Positions 34,748 to 43,467 are shown, numbered from the stretch's first letter. The stretch: DNA of 57,477 nt from Leptothoe spongobia TAU-MAC 1115 (GCF_018739885.1 NZ_JADOES010000034.1:1-57477); one strand, 5' to 3'. Made by a program: numbers and translations. The notes: a model not told the origin generated them from the sequence alone.

Positions 34748-36199
34748 TTACTTAACGTCTGTAGGTATTTGAATATCTCCGAAAGTCTTTTTCAAGATCT
34801 GCCAGCATTGTTCAGCAATAGTCAACAATTGCCCATCGCTGTAGAATGCTCCTACGAATTGGCAGCCCAAAGGTAATCCATTTGCTGTGTAGCCCAAAGG
34901 CATATTCAACGCGGGTAAACCACAGAGGGTCCACAGGCCACAAAATATGGGTGAGCCTGTATTTTCTAACCCCAAGGGGGCAGGTCCTGTGGTCACCGGA
35001 GTGATGACAGCATCGTATTGAGCAAATATAGGGGCCAGTAGTTCACGGTAGCGATCGCGACCCTGACAGGCTTGTTGATAAGCGTTATCAGAAATAGACT
35101 GCCCTCGTTTTAACCAGCTTTCTAATAATGGAGAACACTGGTCAGGATACTCAGTTAAAAGGGTGCCGTGATTTTGATAAAGCCCGTAGGCACAAAGTTT
35201 TTGAACAATGCTCCAATACCGATCAAATTCGGTAGGCAACGACACCAGGTCAACAGTCACATCCGCCTGTCTCAACACATCAACCGCTTGCAACAATCGA
35301 GATTGGGCAACCTCCTCTGCATGCCTCCAGTGGGGCGTTTTGATCAGCCCTAATCGGATTGATCGGCCCTCATTCTCTAGCTTTCCTGACCAAGGTTGTT
35401 CAAAGGAAACGATCTGTTCAGAGGACTGACAATCCGGAGCTCGAACATCTGGTTTTACCAAAACAGTCAACAATCGTTGAATATCATCTAAGCTACGGGC
35501 AAACACACCCACATGATCTAATACCTGGGAAACTGGCATCATGCCGTAGCGAGAAATTAAGCCAAAACTGGGTTTAAACCCAAATACTCCGCAGTAGGCT
35601 GCCGGTCGTAACACTGAGCCCATGGTCTGAGAGCCGATAGCTAATGGCACCATGCCATCGGCCACGGCTGCGGCTGAACCACTGGAACTACCCCCAGGAG
35701 TATGAGCCATATTGTGGGGGTTAGTTGTCGATCCTGCAGTGGCTGTGGCCAAAGCTGTAGTCACCGTCTTACCCAGAATGATGGCTCCAGCAGATTTAAG
35801 GTTCGAGACAACCGCCGCTTCATACTTCAGATATCGATTTTGATAAATTTCTGTTCCCCAGCAGGTGGGCATCTCCAATGTGGCAAAAATATCTTTTACT
35901 GCGACCGGAATACCTAAAAGAGGATAAGACTCAAAGCTTACAGGCTTAGGGGTTTGGGGGCCTGAACAATTGATAGTTCCTTGTTCAGAAATATCCTTAA
36001 GCACCTGTTCCCACTTATCCGCCTGTTTTTTGGCATGGTCAATATCAAGATATGTCCATGCACGCACCTGGAATTCTCGTAACTCAATTCGCTGAAGGCA
36101 AACCTGCAATAATTCTGCAATGCTTGACTCCCCTGTTGCCAGTTTGTCAGCTACAGCTTGAACACTCAAACTATTTAAGGATGGTAGTGGGAGTATCAT
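34748..36199 (-). CDS. Amidase signature-family enzyme
   Basis: A 483-residue amidase. The signature Lys is in GIPVAVKDIF, the cis-Ser in the Gly/Ser-rich loop TPGGSSSGSAAAVADGMVP, and the nucleophile Ser in AIGSQTMGSVLRPAA. These three residues form the Ser-cisSer-Lys triad. The alternative GatA is unlikely, because no gatB/gatC genes are near and the context is catabolic. It probably hydrolyses a primary amide, releasing ammonia, in the heterocycle-degrading island. It is convergent with the M20 hydrolase gene (18 nt between stops) and divergent from the TRZ/ATZ amidohydrolase. Confidence 0.9.
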   Translation of the reverse strand: MILPLPSLNSLSVQAVADKLATGESSIAELLQVCLQRIELREFQVRAWTYLDIDHAKKQADKWEQVLKDISEQGTINCSGPQTPKPVSFESYPLLGIPVAVKDIFATLEMPTCWGTEIYQNRYLKYEAAVVSNLKSAGAIILGKTVTTALATATAGSTTNPHNMAHTPGGSSSGSAAAVADGMVPLAIGSQTMGSVLRPAAYCGVFGFKPSFGLISRYGMMPVSQVLDHVGVFARSLDDIQRLLTVLVKPDVRAPDCQSSEQIVSFEQPWSGKLENEGRSIRLGLIKTPHWRHAEEVAQSRLLQAVDVLRQADVTVDLVSLPTEFDRYWSIVQKLCAYGLYQNHGTLLTEYPDQCSPLLESWLKRGQSISDNAYQQACQGRDRYRELLAPIFAQYDAVITPVTTGPAPLGLENTGSPIFCGLWTLCGLPALNMPLGYTANGLPLGCQFVGAFYSDGQLLTIAEQCWQILKKTFGDIQIPTDVK

Positions 36200-36472
36200 T
36201 TTTATTTAAAATTTACAAAAAAACACTTAGATTCTCAGAGAAGCGTATTGTTTTATACGGTCTTTAAAAAAGATTTCACTTATCATATTCTCCATAGCTC
36301 AGTCTAAGCTTGGCGTGGTTTAGGCTTTAAAGTAAGGTGTTTCGGGCACTAGCGCAACATTCCCTGAAGCCCTTTCTGGAGCAGTATTAGCTTAGTTTTT
36401 TATAGTTAGCTGTAGCAGTTGGGGCCTCACTAGACTTCTCTTACGAAGTTTGTTGTCTCAGCGAATTATGCC
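36200..36472. other. Divergent spacer between amidase and amidohydrolase genes
   Basis: A 273-nt AT-rich spacer that must carry promoters for both genes. No NtcA-type site (GTA-N8-TAC) was seen by eye, and no repeat family is present. Confidence 0.35.
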
Positions 36473-38035
36473 ATGCCGTCCACTCTCATCCGAGGCAAAT
36501 ATGTTATTTGCAAAGCTATCAGTCGCACGGAGGCTGAGATTATTGAAAATGGTGCCGTTTTTGTAGAAGATGGCAAAATTGTAGAGATCGGTTCTTACCA
36601 AGAATTGTCGGCTAAATATCAGTCGGATCATGCGTTGGGATCAGCTCACCATGTGGTGATGCCGGGCTTTGTTAACAGCCACCATCATGTGGGGTTAACC
36701 CCCTTTCAGTTGGGCTCGTTAGATTATCCCCTGGAGCTGTGGTTTGCCAGTCGCCTATCCGCCAGACAAGTCGATTTTTATCTGGATACTCTATACTCCG
36801 CTTTTGAAATGGTGGAGTCAGGGATTACTACGGTGCAACATATCCATGGTTGGTTGCCAGGACCGGCCACCCTGTGGCCAGAAATCACGAGTAAAGTGCT
36901 CCAGGCCTATGAAGATATTGGCATGCGGGCCTCCTACTGTTTTGGTGTGCGTACCCAAAACCATTTTGTTTATGAATCTAACGATGAGTTTGTTGCTAAA
37001 TTACCGCCCAGCATTGCAGCGGATATGGAGGCTATTCTCAAGCCCCACGAGGTACCTTTGGAGGATTTTCTCTGGTTCTTTGAAACCCTCTGGAAGAAAT
37101 GGGAAGGCGCTGCCGATGATCGCATTCGTCTACAGCTAGCACCGGCGAATCTTCACTGGTGTAATGATGCTGCGATTACCACCCAAACAGAGTATGCGCA
37201 CAAGTACGGTGTTGGCATGCACATGCATCTGCTGGAAACGCCGTACCAGATGGAGTATGCCCATCGTCGTACGGGGACCTCAGCGGTGAAGCATCTCCAT
37301 AAGTTGGGTGTGTTAGGTCCCCATTTAACCCTGGGACATGGTGTGTGGCTCACGGAAGAAGACATCGATCTGATTGCTGAGACGGGCACGATGATATGTC
37401 ACAACGCCAGCTCTAATCTGCGGCTACAAAGTGGTGTTGCTCCGCTCAACCATTACGCTCAGAAAGGGGTAAGAGTGGGCATGGGGTTGGATGAGGCTGG
37501 CATCAATGATGACCGTGACATGCTCCAGGAAATGCGGTTGGTGCTCAAACTACACCGAGTGCCCGGTATGGATTCCCTGGTACCTGCGGCTCCTCAAGTC
37601 TTTCAGATGGCGACAGAAAATGGAGCCCATACTACGCGCTTTGCAGATGAGGTGGGTGTGTTAGAGCCTGGCAAAGCGGCTGATCTGGTAGTAATGGATT
37701 GGCAGCATCTGGCTTATCCCTATCTCGATGACACTATTCCTGTTTTGGAAGCTGTGATTCATCGCAGTCGTACCCACGGTATTGATGCGGTTATGGTGGC
37801 AGGTGAGGTGATTTTAGAAAAGGGCAAGTTTATCCGAGTGGATAAGGATGCGCTGTTGGATGAGTTAGCCGAAATGCTCAAGGCTCCCCTCACACCGGAT
37901 GAATTGCGCCGTCGTGAGCTGGCCAAAGAAGTCTTTCCCTATGTGAAAAAGGTCTATGACGGTTGGTTTAGACCAGATGCCTATAAGTCGCATTACTGTA
38001 GCAGTTGTCAAACCTATCATCCACCGTCGGGGTGA
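36473..38035 (+). CDS. TRZ/ATZ-type amidohydrolase (deaminase-like)
   Basis: A 520-residue metal-dependent amidohydrolase. Metal-binding histidines appear as MPGFVNSHHHVGLTP (His70 and His72), then HMHLLETPYQMEY, LGHGVWLTEEDI and a catalytic-type Asp in GMGLDEAGINDDRDML. The composite N- and C-terminal beta-sandwich (LEPGKAADLVVMDW) is standard. Relatives include 8-oxoguanine deaminase, hydroxyatrazine hydrolase and guanine deaminase. It probably removes an amino group from a heterocycle. The C-terminus carries an unusual Cys-x2-Cys tail (HYCSSCQTYHPPSG). It is 83 nt upstream of an ABC importer in the same direction, so the substrate may be the imported one. Confidence 0.88.
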   Translation: MPSTLIRGKYVICKAISRTEAEIIENGAVFVEDGKIVEIGSYQELSAKYQSDHALGSAHHVVMPGFVNSHHHVGLTPFQLGSLDYPLELWFASRLSARQVDFYLDTLYSAFEMVESGITTVQHIHGWLPGPATLWPEITSKVLQAYEDIGMRASYCFGVRTQNHFVYESNDEFVAKLPPSIAADMEAILKPHEVPLEDFLWFFETLWKKWEGAADDRIRLQLAPANLHWCNDAAITTQTEYAHKYGVGMHMHLLETPYQMEYAHRRTGTSAVKHLHKLGVLGPHLTLGHGVWLTEEDIDLIAETGTMICHNASSNLRLQSGVAPLNHYAQKGVRVGMGLDEAGINDDRDMLQEMRLVLKLHRVPGMDSLVPAAPQVFQMATENGAHTTRFADEVGVLEPGKAADLVVMDWQHLAYPYLDDTIPVLEAVIHRSRTHGIDAVMVAGEVILEKGKFIRVDKDALLDELAEMLKAPLTPDELRRRELAKEVFPYVKKVYDGWFRPDAYKSHYCSSCQTYHPPSG

Positions 38036-38118
38036 TGCCTTATGCTCAAAAACTTTTTCTTATCTCAGCTCGTAAGCCTCGTGACTTGATCAATAAATTG
38101 AACTAAGGAGATTTAATT

Positions 38119-39168
38119 ATGTTTTATTCTCGCACTAACCGTCGTCGTTTTCTTGGGATGAGTCTGGGCGCAGCGATGACGCCTTCTCTACTATCTTTCT
38201 TAAGCAGCTGCGCACCGGGCAAAAAACCTGCTGCCTCAGGCGGTTGGGATGGTCGTGAGATTAAGTTTGCCCACGGGGCGGGTCTGTGTAATATGCCCTT
38301 GTTTTACTCTGCTGAGAAAGAGCTATTTGCCAAGTATGGGTTTAAGGGAACAGCGGCTCTAACACCGATGCCGGCTGATGTGGCGGTGCAATTGGCCACT
38401 GGCCAGGTGGAGATGGCGGTGATTCCGTTTACCAATGCGATCGCAGCCTACACCCAGGGTGCCTCCTTCCAAGTTGTTGCAGGTAGTGGCGTCGAAGGTC
38501 TGGTTATTGTCGCTAAACCCGAAATTAAATCCTTTGCCGATCTAAAGGGCAAAAAAGTTGCCACCTTCCAGGCCGATACCCTGGATGTCATCGTCTATGA
38601 CTACCTGAAAAAAGAAGGGATGACCTATGACGACGTGGAAATGGTCTATCTTGGCGACTCCACTGAACTGTTAAACGCTTATCTGGCAGGACAGGTGGAT
38701 GCCGTCAGTCACATTGAGCCCTATGCCACCAAGGCCAAAACCCAGACCAATGGCAATATCCTCGGTAATGGTGTTGATATTTACGGCAGTGGCTATCCCG
38801 ACTGTGTGCTCGCGGTTCGTAATGAGATTATCGAAAGCGAGCCCGAGATGGTTAAAGATGTAATTCGGGTCTTCTTTGAAGCTCAGTACGAGATTGAAAG
38901 TAACTTTGAAGGGGCAGCCCAAGCGACCATCGATAAGTATTACAAGACCGATATGGAGAGCCTGTTGGCCTCTGCCCAGGCTCAGCCTCCTGGTGTGGAT
39001 GTGCGGGATAAGCGTAACTTTATGTATGAGCGGGCAGAGAGTATGAAAGAGTTGAACTACATTAATACGGATCTGGATGATAACTTTGTTAATTTCTCGT
39101 TGCTAGAAGAGGTGATTGCTGAGAGCCCAGAGTTATGGGAGCGGGTTAAGGTTAAAGTGACTGCTTAA
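38119..39168 (+). CDS. NitT/TauT-type ABC substrate-binding lipoprotein
   Basis: A 349-residue periplasmic binding protein of the SsuA/THI5/NMT1 family. The N-terminus has a twin-arginine motif (RRRFLG, 8-13) and a lipobox ending in Cys31 (LSFLSSC), so it is probably exported by Tat and lipid-anchored. The body begins REIKFAHGAGLCNMPLFYSA and shows the family's typical FADLKGKKVATFQ. A strong AAGGAG ribosome site precedes the ATG. Permease and ATPase genes follow on the same strand. The ligand is likely a small nitrogen- or sulfur-containing organic compound; the surrounding hydrolases favour a heterocycle. Confidence 0.92.
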   Translation: MFYSRTNRRRFLGMSLGAAMTPSLLSFLSSCAPGKKPAASGGWDGREIKFAHGAGLCNMPLFYSAEKELFAKYGFKGTAALTPMPADVAVQLATGQVEMAVIPFTNAIAAYTQGASFQVVAGSGVEGLVIVAKPEIKSFADLKGKKVATFQADTLDVIVYDYLKKEGMTYDDVEMVYLGDSTELLNAYLAGQVDAVSHIEPYATKAKTQTNGNILGNGVDIYGSGYPDCVLAVRNEIIESEPEMVKDVIRVFFEAQYEIESNFEGAAQATIDKYYKTDMESLLASAQAQPPGVDVRDKRNFMYERAESMKELNYINTDLDDNFVNFSLLEEVIAESPELWERVKVKVTA

Positions 39169-39401
39169 AACTGATTAAGAACAATTTCGTGATTGGGGGA
39201 TTAACCTTTATCATTACCCCGCCGTAACTCACACCTCACCAGAATGTTTGCTATTAGCGACCACCCTGTCGGGGGGGGGTGGGGGAGTCTAGGCCCCCAC
39301 GAACAGGAGGGGTTCGGGGAGGAAAGCCCTGAGCAATCCTTATCGCCATTTGCCGATGTTGACAGTAATGTTTCAGGATATCGATTGGATGCAAAACCGG
39401 C

Positions 39402-39524
39402 TGCTTGGGGTCCCTCCGAGTTCCCCAAACCCCCTGGTTAGGGCCGGAACGCCGCCCTAAAACCCACCGTACTAGGGTATTCCTAATAGCATTAAGTTGG
39501 GGTTACGGCGAGGTTGATTATAGA
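39402..39524 (-). repeat. Dispersed composite repeat, copy 3 (inverted)
   Basis: On the minus strand it contains CGCCGTAACCCC, then the G-rich part ending CTCGGAGGGACCCCAAGCA. It sits in the spacer between the substrate-binding and permease genes (39169-39613), splitting an otherwise compact ABC operon. The rest of that spacer is G-rich (a GGGG run near 39271-39280) and holds no gene. Confidence 0.75.
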
Positions 39525-39613
39525 TGTTCTGGATCGGTTTCTGCGGAGGGGTTTAGGCGTAAAACTCAAGTCATGAGGTTGTTGTCTAGTGTTTCCTTCA
39601 TTGTTAGTGGTAT

Positions 39614-40516
39614 ATGCCCAAACTTGATTCCTCCATCCCTAAAAACATGCAATTAAAATCGTCTGTCACTCCAGCCACACCTCGTACCACTGGAGCACGG
39701 GGTCGTTGGTGGCAGGGTGTGGGCACCTCTGTCATGTGGTGGTGTCTATCTTTGGGGCTGTTTATTGGCATTTGGGAACTGGTGACTGCCCTGGGATGGG
39801 TAAACACATTAATCTTGCCCCCACCCCATGAGTTTATTGCTGAAATTGGTAATCAGGAACAGTTTCTTGCCCCAAGAATCGGGGTGGAACGTACGGGGGG
39901 AAACTTTGTTTTGCTCACTGCCATTGTGGCTACCCTAAAACGAGTGGTGGCAGGGTTGATACTGGGCTTTATTGCCGCCATTGGGGTGGGTGGCCTGGCC
40001 TGTTACTTTAAGATTTTTGGTAAACTCACCCTCCCTGTCATTACCCTGTTAGCTCCCATTGCTCCCATTGCCTGGATTCCCTTTGCCATCATGGCCTTTG
40101 GCATTGGGGATAGTGCGGCAATTTTTGTGGTGTTTATTGGTATTTTCTTCTTGCTTACCCTGGCAACGGTGAATGCCATTAACAATGTCAACCAGTTGTA
40201 TATCAATACGGCGAGGGTCTTAGGGGCCAGCCGTCGCCAGGTGATGTTTAAGGTGATCTTACCGGCAGTTATCCCCGACTTGTTTTTTATCTTGCGGATT
40301 AACTTTTTTGCGGCCTGGATGGCGGTACTGGCGGCTGAGATGGTGGGGGTAAATACCGGACTGGGGGCCATTGTTATGGTGGGGCGACAGATGTTTAATG
40401 CCAAGCTGATGTTTTTGGGCATGGCAGTGATTGGGGTGGTGGGATACCTGCTGGATGTAGGGTTTCGACAGTTGCAGCAGCGAGTGCTGTGGTGGAAAGG
40501 GTCAGCGCAAATCTAG
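39614..40516 (+). CDS. NitT/TauT-type ABC permease
   Basis: A 300-residue inner-membrane permease with about six hydrophobic helices from residue 35. The cytoplasmic coupling loop reads YINTARVLGASRRQVMFKVILPAVIPDL, close to the EAA motif of SsuC/TauC proteins. It partners the ATPase 39 nt downstream and the binding protein upstream. A repeat lies between it and the binding-protein gene, so promoter arrangements may have changed. Confidence 0.93.
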   Translation: MPKLDSSIPKNMQLKSSVTPATPRTTGARGRWWQGVGTSVMWWCLSLGLFIGIWELVTALGWVNTLILPPPHEFIAEIGNQEQFLAPRIGVERTGGNFVLLTAIVATLKRVVAGLILGFIAAIGVGGLACYFKIFGKLTLPVITLLAPIAPIAWIPFAIMAFGIGDSAAIFVVFIGIFFLLTLATVNAINNVNQLYINTARVLGASRRQVMFKVILPAVIPDLFFILRINFFAAWMAVLAAEMVGVNTGLGAIVMVGRQMFNAKLMFLGMAVIGVVGYLLDVGFRQLQQRVLWWKGSAQI

Positions 40517-40555
40517 TAGGGTGGGCATTGCCCACTGTCCAGGAAGGTTTATTTT

Positions 40556-41362
40556 ATGAGTGAAATTGTTTGCGATCGCATCAGTAAAATCTGGAACCCT
40601 GACACCAACGAAGCCAATTTAGCCATTGACGACATCAGTTTCTCCGTGGAACCAGGGGAATTTTTAGTCATTATTGGCCCCAGCGGTTGTGGTAAGAGCA
40701 CGCTGCTGAGCATGATTGCCGGGTTAGATACCCCCACCTCCGGGGCAATCCGATTTCGAGATGATGTGATTACAGAGCCGTCTCCCCACCGCTCCATGAT
40801 TTTTCAGCAGGCGTCCCTGTTTCCCTGGTTGTCAGTGATTGAAAACGTCGCCTTTGGCCTCAGTTTGCAAGGACTCGGCAAGCGAGAACGGCAGCAGCGG
40901 GCCAAGGAATACCTACAACAAGTGGGCCTGTTAAAATCAGCAAATCGCTATCCCCATCAGCTCTCGGGGGGCATGCAACAGCGCGCCTGCATTGCCCGTG
41001 CCCTCTGTCTTGGCACCGATGTGTTATTGATGGATGAACCCTTTGCGGCATTGGATGTCCAAACCAGACACCAGATGCAAAAGTTTTTGCTAGATATCTG
41101 GCAGGGTACTGGTAAAACGGTCATTTTTGTCACCCACCACATTGACGAAGCCGTTTATCTCGCCGATCGGGTGTTGATTTTGACCGCCAATCCAGGGCGA
41201 ACATTGGCCATGGTGCCGGTGGATATGCCCCGTCCCCGTGACATGATGAGCAAAGGATTTGACTATCACCGTAATCTGTTTATTGAGCATCTTCGATCCG
41301 AGGTGGTAAAAGCCTTTGAAGAACAGGAACTCGCAGAGATGTTTGATACTCGCATTAAGTAA
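40556..41362 (+). CDS. NitT/TauT-type ABC ATPase
   Basis: A 268-residue ATPase. Walker A is GPSGCGKST (41-49), the signature is LSGGMQQR (136-143) and Walker B is VLLMDEP (156-162), with the H-loop in FVTHHIDEA. It is the energy module of the importer formed with the preceding permease and binding protein. The next gene starts at the base after its stop. Confidence 0.95.
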   Translation: MSEIVCDRISKIWNPDTNEANLAIDDISFSVEPGEFLVIIGPSGCGKSTLLSMIAGLDTPTSGAIRFRDDVITEPSPHRSMIFQQASLFPWLSVIENVAFGLSLQGLGKRERQQRAKEYLQQVGLLKSANRYPHQLSGGMQQRACIARALCLGTDVLLMDEPFAALDVQTRHQMQKFLLDIWQGTGKTVIFVTHHIDEAVYLADRVLILTANPGRTLAMVPVDMPRPRDMMSKGFDYHRNLFIEHLRSEVVKAFEEQELAEMFDTRIK

Positions 41363-41872
41363 GTGGCTATGATTAACCGATTTCCTCTATTGCAAAACCT
41401 TACTCAGTGGGTCAAAAGATCCCAGTCAGAGACTGGTGAAGCACCAGAAGAAACCAACAAAGCCGCCATCGACATCTGGTCCTATGCTGAGCCAGCTGGA
41501 GAAGAACCGGACCCCCTCAAGCGTAATGTATTGCAATGGCGACGTTTGATCACGTCTGTAAGAGAACCCCTTGATATCTTTCCAGGGCAATCCGTTGATA
41601 TTACTGGCTTTGTTCATCGTCAGTTTCCCGGTGTGCCCAACCAATTTATCCTGGCCCGACGGATTATTCGCTGTTGCCTTGCAGATACGGTGCCCCTGGG
41701 ATTAGCGATCCATATCGATACCGCTGATGACTTTGAAAATGAGACCTGGCTCAAGGTGAAAGGGGTCTTTGGTACGGTAGACGTGCGTAATCGATCCACA
41801 CTGGTGGTGATTCCTGACCAGATTCAATCGATTCCTGAACCTAAAAAAGCCTACATTAACGGTGTCTTCTGA
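41363..41872 (+). CDS. TIGR03943-like protein in the ABC operon
   Basis: A 169-residue protein (GTG at 41363 or ATG at 41369). Residues 70-165 match the pattern of TIGR03943/DUF1980 C-terminal domains: the segment QFILARRIIRCCLADTVPLG, then TWLKVKGVFG and a terminal INGVF. These domains normally pair with a membrane permease (YcgR-type). Here the N-terminal membrane part is missing and a short charged N-terminus replaces it. Its place directly after an ABC ATPase and its 11-nt overlap with the truncated allantoinase gene suggest a linked role, perhaps as an accessory binding or metal-handling protein. The function is not known. Confidence 0.6.
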   Translation: MAMINRFPLLQNLTQWVKRSQSETGEAPEETNKAAIDIWSYAEPAGEEPDPLKRNVLQWRRLITSVREPLDIFPGQSVDITGFVHRQFPGVPNQFILARRIIRCCLADTVPLGLAIHIDTADDFENETWLKVKGVFGTVDVRNRSTLVVIPDQIQSIPEPKKAYINGVF

Positions 41873-42293
41873 ACCCTATTCCAGAGATTTTCGTGGCTAT
41901 GGACCCAATCCCCCCAATCCTCATTGGCCCAATCAGGCCAGGGTAGCGGTGTCATTTGTGCTCAATCTTGAAGAAGGGGCAGAGTTGGCGATTTCTGATG
42001 GGGATAGCTGCAATGAAGGTGTTTATGAGATTGTTTTAGAAACCCAGAATGTACCTGATGTAGCCATGGAATCTCACTTTGAGTATGGTTCCAGGGTAGG
42101 ATTTTGGCGGATCTTAAAGCTGTTTGATGACTTTGGCATCCAGGCCACTATGAATGCCTGTGGTCGTGCCATCCTTACATTTGGATTGCCACCCGAGAGC
42201 AAATTGCTAGACATTGGCAACGGTCTAAGCCTCAGACTTGATGACAAAAGGCTTTTTGTCAGTGAATATCGATATTGTAAGATGAGTTCCTAA
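41862..42293 (+). pseudogene. Truncated PuuE-type allantoinase
   Basis: The first ~105 residues clearly match the N-terminus of PuuE-type allantoinases (polysaccharide-deacetylase fold): YSRDFRGYGPNPPNPHWPN, VAVSFVLNLEEGAE, ESHFEYGSRVGFWRILKLF and the end of the first domain, TMNACGRAI. After that the sequence becomes unrelated (LTFGLPPESKLLDIGNG) and stops at residue 143, while the family has about 300 residues. The second half, including the His-containing metal-binding motif, is missing, so allantoin hydrolysis is unlikely. A deletion or a repeat-mediated rearrangement could have caused this. The gene starts with GTG inside the previous gene, a sign of past operon membership. Confidence 0.75.
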
Positions 42294-42318
42294 ACAGTTG
42301 ATTAAGGTGATAGGGACA

Positions 42319-43224
42319 ATGGACATAGCAGCCATCATGGAAGCGTTAAAGGAGAGTCATGATAGCCAGCTCCCTCGCAAAATCCTGAAACAGGCCATTG
42401 TCCAACAAGAAGACATTACACCACTGCTAATCGCGGAGTTTATTCCTGCGGCAGAAAAGCTGGCAGAAATTGATGCAAATCCAGACTATATTCGCCACCT
42501 TTACGCGCTCTACTTGCTGGCACAGTTTCGGGAACCTCAAGCTTATCAACCTATCATTGACTTTGTTTCTGTCCCCGGTGACATCATCATGGATGTCACC
42601 GGGGATATCGTTACTGAAGATTTAGCTAATATTCTGGCATCTGTTTGCGATCGCAATTTAGTTCCCATTAAGCAAACCATCGAAAATACGGATGTGAATG
42701 AATATGTGCGCAGTGCCAGCATGAGGGCATTGTTGATCCTGGTGGTAGAAGGAGAAATCTCTAGGGAATCAGTGTTGGACTACTTTGAGGAAATATGGCC
42801 AACGTTTCGACAAGAAACAGACGATGATGATGATTTTATTTATCATTCATTGCTCATGTACAGTTTAGACCTGTGCCCCCATGAGTCCCTGATAGAAGTA
42901 ATCCGCCAGGACTACGAGAGCAAACGGATTTCACCTGATTGGATTACTATTCAGGATTTAGATAAGGCAATTAACTTGGGGCCAGAGGGCTCTATTCAGA
43001 GGCTGTCTGGCCGAAGAAACTACTTTATTACTGACATTATCAAGTCAATTGGATGGTGGGGTTGCTTTCACAGTAGTGCGCCAAAGCAAAAACGACCCTT
43101 GCCAGTAGGTATGGTGCAATTATCAGGATTTGCTGAACTGAAGAAGACTGATGCTAAACGTAAGAAAAAGCGGCAGGCCCAAAAGCAGTCCCGTAAACAA
43201 AATCGGTCGAAGAAAAAACGTTAG
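42319..43224 (+). CDS. DUF1186-domain protein lacking SEC-C tail
   Basis: About 301 residues from ATG 42319, preceded by AGGG. The pattern HLYALYLLAQFREPQAYQPI, GDIVTEDLANILASV and NEYVRSASMRALLIL matches DUF1186, an alpha-helical repeat-like domain. Members usually end in a Cys-rich SEC-C zinc motif. Here the end is a Lys/Arg/Gln-rich tail, KRKKKRQAQKQSRK, without it. The basic tail suggests nucleic-acid or acidic-protein binding. It is the last gene before the degenerate tRNA-like boundary sequence. Confidence 0.75.
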   Translation: MDIAAIMEALKESHDSQLPRKILKQAIVQQEDITPLLIAEFIPAAEKLAEIDANPDYIRHLYALYLLAQFREPQAYQPIIDFVSVPGDIIMDVTGDIVTEDLANILASVCDRNLVPIKQTIENTDVNEYVRSASMRALLILVVEGEISRESVLDYFEEIWPTFRQETDDDDDFIYHSLLMYSLDLCPHESLIEVIRQDYESKRISPDWITIQDLDKAINLGPEGSIQRLSGRRNYFITDIIKSIGWWGCFHSSAPKQKRPLPVGMVQLSGFAELKKTDAKRKKKRQAQKQSRKQNRSKKKR

Positions 43225-43382
43225 GGGCACGGTCTTGTAACTGGCACACTAAACACCCTGAAAAACTGATCTAATTTTGATCTAATTTTGGCGTTAAATA
43301 CAGCATTTTCACCATAAATAACTGCTCTATTTGCAAAGCAGCTCAATGGCTGAAATAAGTCTGTAATGCCTGAAACGTAAAC

Positions 43383-43467
43383 GGAGAGAGTGGGGTTCGA
43401 ATCCACGGTACCTTTCGGTATACTCGATTTCAATCGGCTATGTGGAGTGTTGAAAGCATCTCTATCA
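43383..43467 (-). pseudogene. Degenerate tRNA-Ser-like sequence
   Basis: On the minus strand, the 3' half resembles tRNA-Ser: a variable-arm hairpin (TACCGAAAGGTA), a T-arm-like GTGGATTCGAACCCCAC and an acceptor end CTCTCTCCG. An anticodon-loop-like TTGAAAT precedes it. The D-arm does not match, although the 5' end (GATAGAGATG) weakly resembles GGAGAGATG and the total length (85 nt) fits tRNA-Ser. It is a decayed tRNA or a tRNA 3' fragment, the typical target of integrative elements. The spacer 43225-43819 otherwise shows only short repeats such as a doubled GATCTAATTTT near 43267. Confidence 0.5.

Noticed and set aside
39244..39441. 65-codon plus-strand frame in the ABC spacer
   Set aside because: It depends on the G-run and an inverted copy of the dispersed repeat.
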